A DNA stretch of 64,000 bases from positions 1 through 64,000 of the forward strand of contig JARFXO010000008.1 in the NCBI GenBank assembly GCA_029194665.1, written 5' to 3'. The DNA comes from Nitrospira sp. GTDB taxonomy: Bacteria; Nitrospirota; Nitrospiria; Nitrospirales; Nitrospiraceae. Below the pieces are notes generated by a model. It ran no database searches. It was not told the origin of the DNA and worked only from the letters and a program-made list of their open reading frames with translations. Below, one piece after another: positions 62,517 to 64,000 of this stretch (its first letter is position 1; every line of letters begins with the position of its first letter). A program made the translations under genes and the position numbers.

Positions 62517-64000
62517 ATGCCGTCGATTCGTCTGCTATCACAAATCGGCGGCGGGTATCGGTGGATCGTTCTCTTGTTGCCATTGGCCGGCTGCGTACAG
62601 CCCACGGGATCGGGCCCGGTCGCAACGGGTGAAACGAGGATTCCGCCAAGTACGGCCGGTACTGCCACCGTCGATTATTGGCGCGAAATCCAACCGATCA
62701 TCGAGCGCCGCTGTGCCGTGTGTCACGGCTGTTACGATTCACCTTGTCAGTTGAATCTCACCGCCTTTGAAGGCCTGGCTCGCGGCGCCAACAAAAAGCC
62801 GGTCTATGACGGGATGCGTCTGTTGACGGCCGAGCCGACACGGCTGTTCGAGGATGCTCACACGGTAGAGGCCTGGCGCAAAAAGGATTTTTTCCCCGTC
62901 GTTCAGGAACAGTCGAGTGCGACTGAAAGCGAGCGCCGCGCCGGTGTGCTTGCCCGCACATTGACCTTGAAGCAGGCCAACCCGCTCCCGGCTGATCCGT
63001 TGCTGTCCGATTCCTTCGATCTCTCCTTGAATCGTGATCAGAGTTGTCCGACCGACTCAGAGTTCGATCGGTTTGCGGAGAAGCATCCGTTGTGGGGCAT
63101 GCCCTATGGTTTACCGGGCTTGACCGATCAGGAATACCAGACGGTCTTGCGCTGGATCGAACTGGGCACGCCCTATCCCGAGCAGGACCGGACGTCTGCG
63201 CCGGCACTGCGGCAGGTGAAGGAATGGGAGGAGTTTTTAAACGGGGAATCTTTGAAACACCAATTGATGGCCAGGTACCTCTATGAGCATCTGCATCTGA
63301 CGCATCTCTATTTCGACGAGTTGCTCAATCGTGAATGGTTCCGGCTCGTACGGTCCCGCACGGCACCTGGCCAGCCCATTGACGTGATCGCCACGCGGCG
63401 TCCCTTCGACGATCCGGGCGTCCCGCGTGTCTATTACCGGCTTCAATCGGTGAAAGAAAGTCTCACGGCCAAAACGCATGTGCCGTATGCCTTGTCCTCT
63501 GCTCGCAAACAACGGTATACGGACCTGTTTCTGAGTAACACCTTCAATGTCGGCGCCTTGCCTAGCTATGACTCGAACGTGGCCGCTAACCCGTTCGTGG
63601 CATTTCGTGACCTTCCAGTCCGGTCGCGATACCGGTTTCTGCTTGATGACGCCCGCGCCTTTGTCATGCAGTTCATCAAGGGGCCGGTCTGTCGAGGGCA
63701 GGTGGCGTTGGATGTGATCGACGATCGATTCTGGATCTTCTTCATCGATCCCGACAGCGCCGTGCTCGACAAGAAGGAGCAGTTCCTCGCGGAGATGAGC
63801 CAGCATCTCTATTTGCCGACGCCCGAAGGGACGACCAGGTTGGGACTGATCTCCTGGATCAAGTATTCCCATATGCAGAATGAGTTTCTCAAAGCCAAGC
63901 AGGCCTATATCGAACGCCTCCATCTCCAGAACGAGGCGCCCGACCTCGCCTTTATTTGGGATGGCCGGGGGCAGAACCGCAATGCCGCGTTGACCGTGTT
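62517..64000 (+). CDS. cti: Fatty acid cis/trans isomerase, haem lipoprotein, cut by window edge
   Basis: 494 codons of a longer gene. Cti converts cis to trans unsaturated fatty acids in membrane lipids, stiffening the membrane under solvent or heat stress. The N-terminus is a lipoprotein signal (L-A-G-C, Cys26). The c-type haem motif C-A-V-C-H (Cys66, Cys69, His70) sits in R-C-A-V-C-H-G-C-Y-D-S-P-C-Q-L, which with R-G-A-N-K-K-P-V-Y-D-G-M-R-L-L is characteristic of the family. The frame is open to base 64000. Confidence 0.88.
   Translation, partial: MPSIRLLSQIGGGYRWIVLLLPLAGCVQPTGSGPVATGETRIPPSTAGTATVDYWREIQPIIERRCAVCHGCYDSPCQLNLTAFEGLARGANKKPVYDGMRLLTAEPTRLFEDAHTVEAWRKKDFFPVVQEQSSATESERRAGVLARTLTLKQANPLPADPLLSDSFDLSLNRDQSCPTDSEFDRFAEKHPLWGMPYGLPGLTDQEYQTVLRWIELGTPYPEQDRTSAPALRQVKEWEEFLNGESLKHQLMARYLYEHLHLTHLYFDELLNREWFRLVRSRTAPGQPIDVIATRRPFDDPGVPRVYYRLQSVKESLTAKTHVPYALSSARKQRYTDLFLSNTFNVGALPSYDSNVAANPFVAFRDLPVRSRYRFLLDDARAFVMQFIKGPVCRGQVALDVIDDRFWIFFIDPDSAVLDKKEQFLAEMSQHLYLPTPEGTTRLGLISWIKYSHMQNEFLKAKQAYIERLHLQNEAPDLAFIWDGRGQNRNAALTV

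Noticed and set aside
1..64000. CRISPR array, rRNA operon, prophage or integrative element
   Set aside because: No regularly spaced direct repeats, no rRNA-like sequence and no integrase or phage structural genes were seen; mobile DNA is limited to about 13.07-15.09 kb.

Overview
The window looks like a chromosomal segment from a Nitrospirota bacterium, most likely a Nitrospira-type organism. This rests on my recognition of the gene set, not on a marker gene: no rRNA or tRNA gene was seen. The supporting points are a GC-rich Gram-negative-type genome with lipoprotein N-acyltransferase, many small PilZ proteins, a CstA carbon-starvation transporter, a type IV pilus PilC-PilS-PilR block, a haem-type fatty-acid cis/trans isomerase and a meso-diaminopimelate peptidoglycan pathway.

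Layout. 1-3.4 kb: lnt (cut by the left edge), then three PilZ proteins and a small membrane protein. 3.4-11.7 kb: a phosphonate gene cluster. It encodes a phosphoenolpyruvate mutase fused to a nucleotidyltransferase, a phosphonopyruvate decarboxylase split into two subunits, an aminoethylphosphonate-type transaminase, a stand-alone cytidylyltransferase, a CDP-alcohol phosphotransferase and a flippase-like membrane protein. Together they read as a full route from PEP to CDP-aminoethylphosphonate and onto a membrane acceptor, i.e. a candidate phosphonolipid or phosphonoglycan pathway. 11.8-13 kb: two more PilZ proteins. 13.07-15.1 kb: mobile DNA, with two IS5-type elements abutting at a shared CTAG and a 172-bp MITE-like element that has split a large palindromic operator. 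15.2-20.2 kb: TetR regulator, RND adaptor and RND pump. 20.2-28.4 kb: mostly minus-strand small and poorly known genes, including an SCP2 protein, an AdoMet-decarboxylase-like protein, a ferredoxin-reductase-like enzyme, a PilZ protein, DUF1499 and DUF2914 proteins and a bacterial protein with a PHD-finger-like cysteine/histidine pattern. 28.6-33.5 kb: cstA, yajQ, a BNR-propeller lipoprotein and an exported repeat protein.

33.7-54.6 kb is a compact division and cell-wall (dcw) cluster, driven by a clear sigma70-type promoter at 33681-33708: rsmH-ftsL-ftsI-murE-murF-mraY-murD-ftsW-murG-murC-murB-ddl-ftsQ-ftsA-ftsZ, followed by pgeF-yggS-proC-yggT-divIVA. Most junctions overlap by 1-8 bases. 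mraZ is absent. 54.6-64 kb holds a beta-lactamase-fold hydrolase, a PgsA-like phosphatidyltransferase, pilC, pilS-pilR, ispE and the start of cti.

The strongest leads are the phosphonate cluster, whose mutase has an unusual signature loop (Asn to Cys) next to an otherwise canonical active site, and the MITE-split efflux-pump operator. Start sites were often ambiguous; where I moved one downstream of the longest reading frame I say why.
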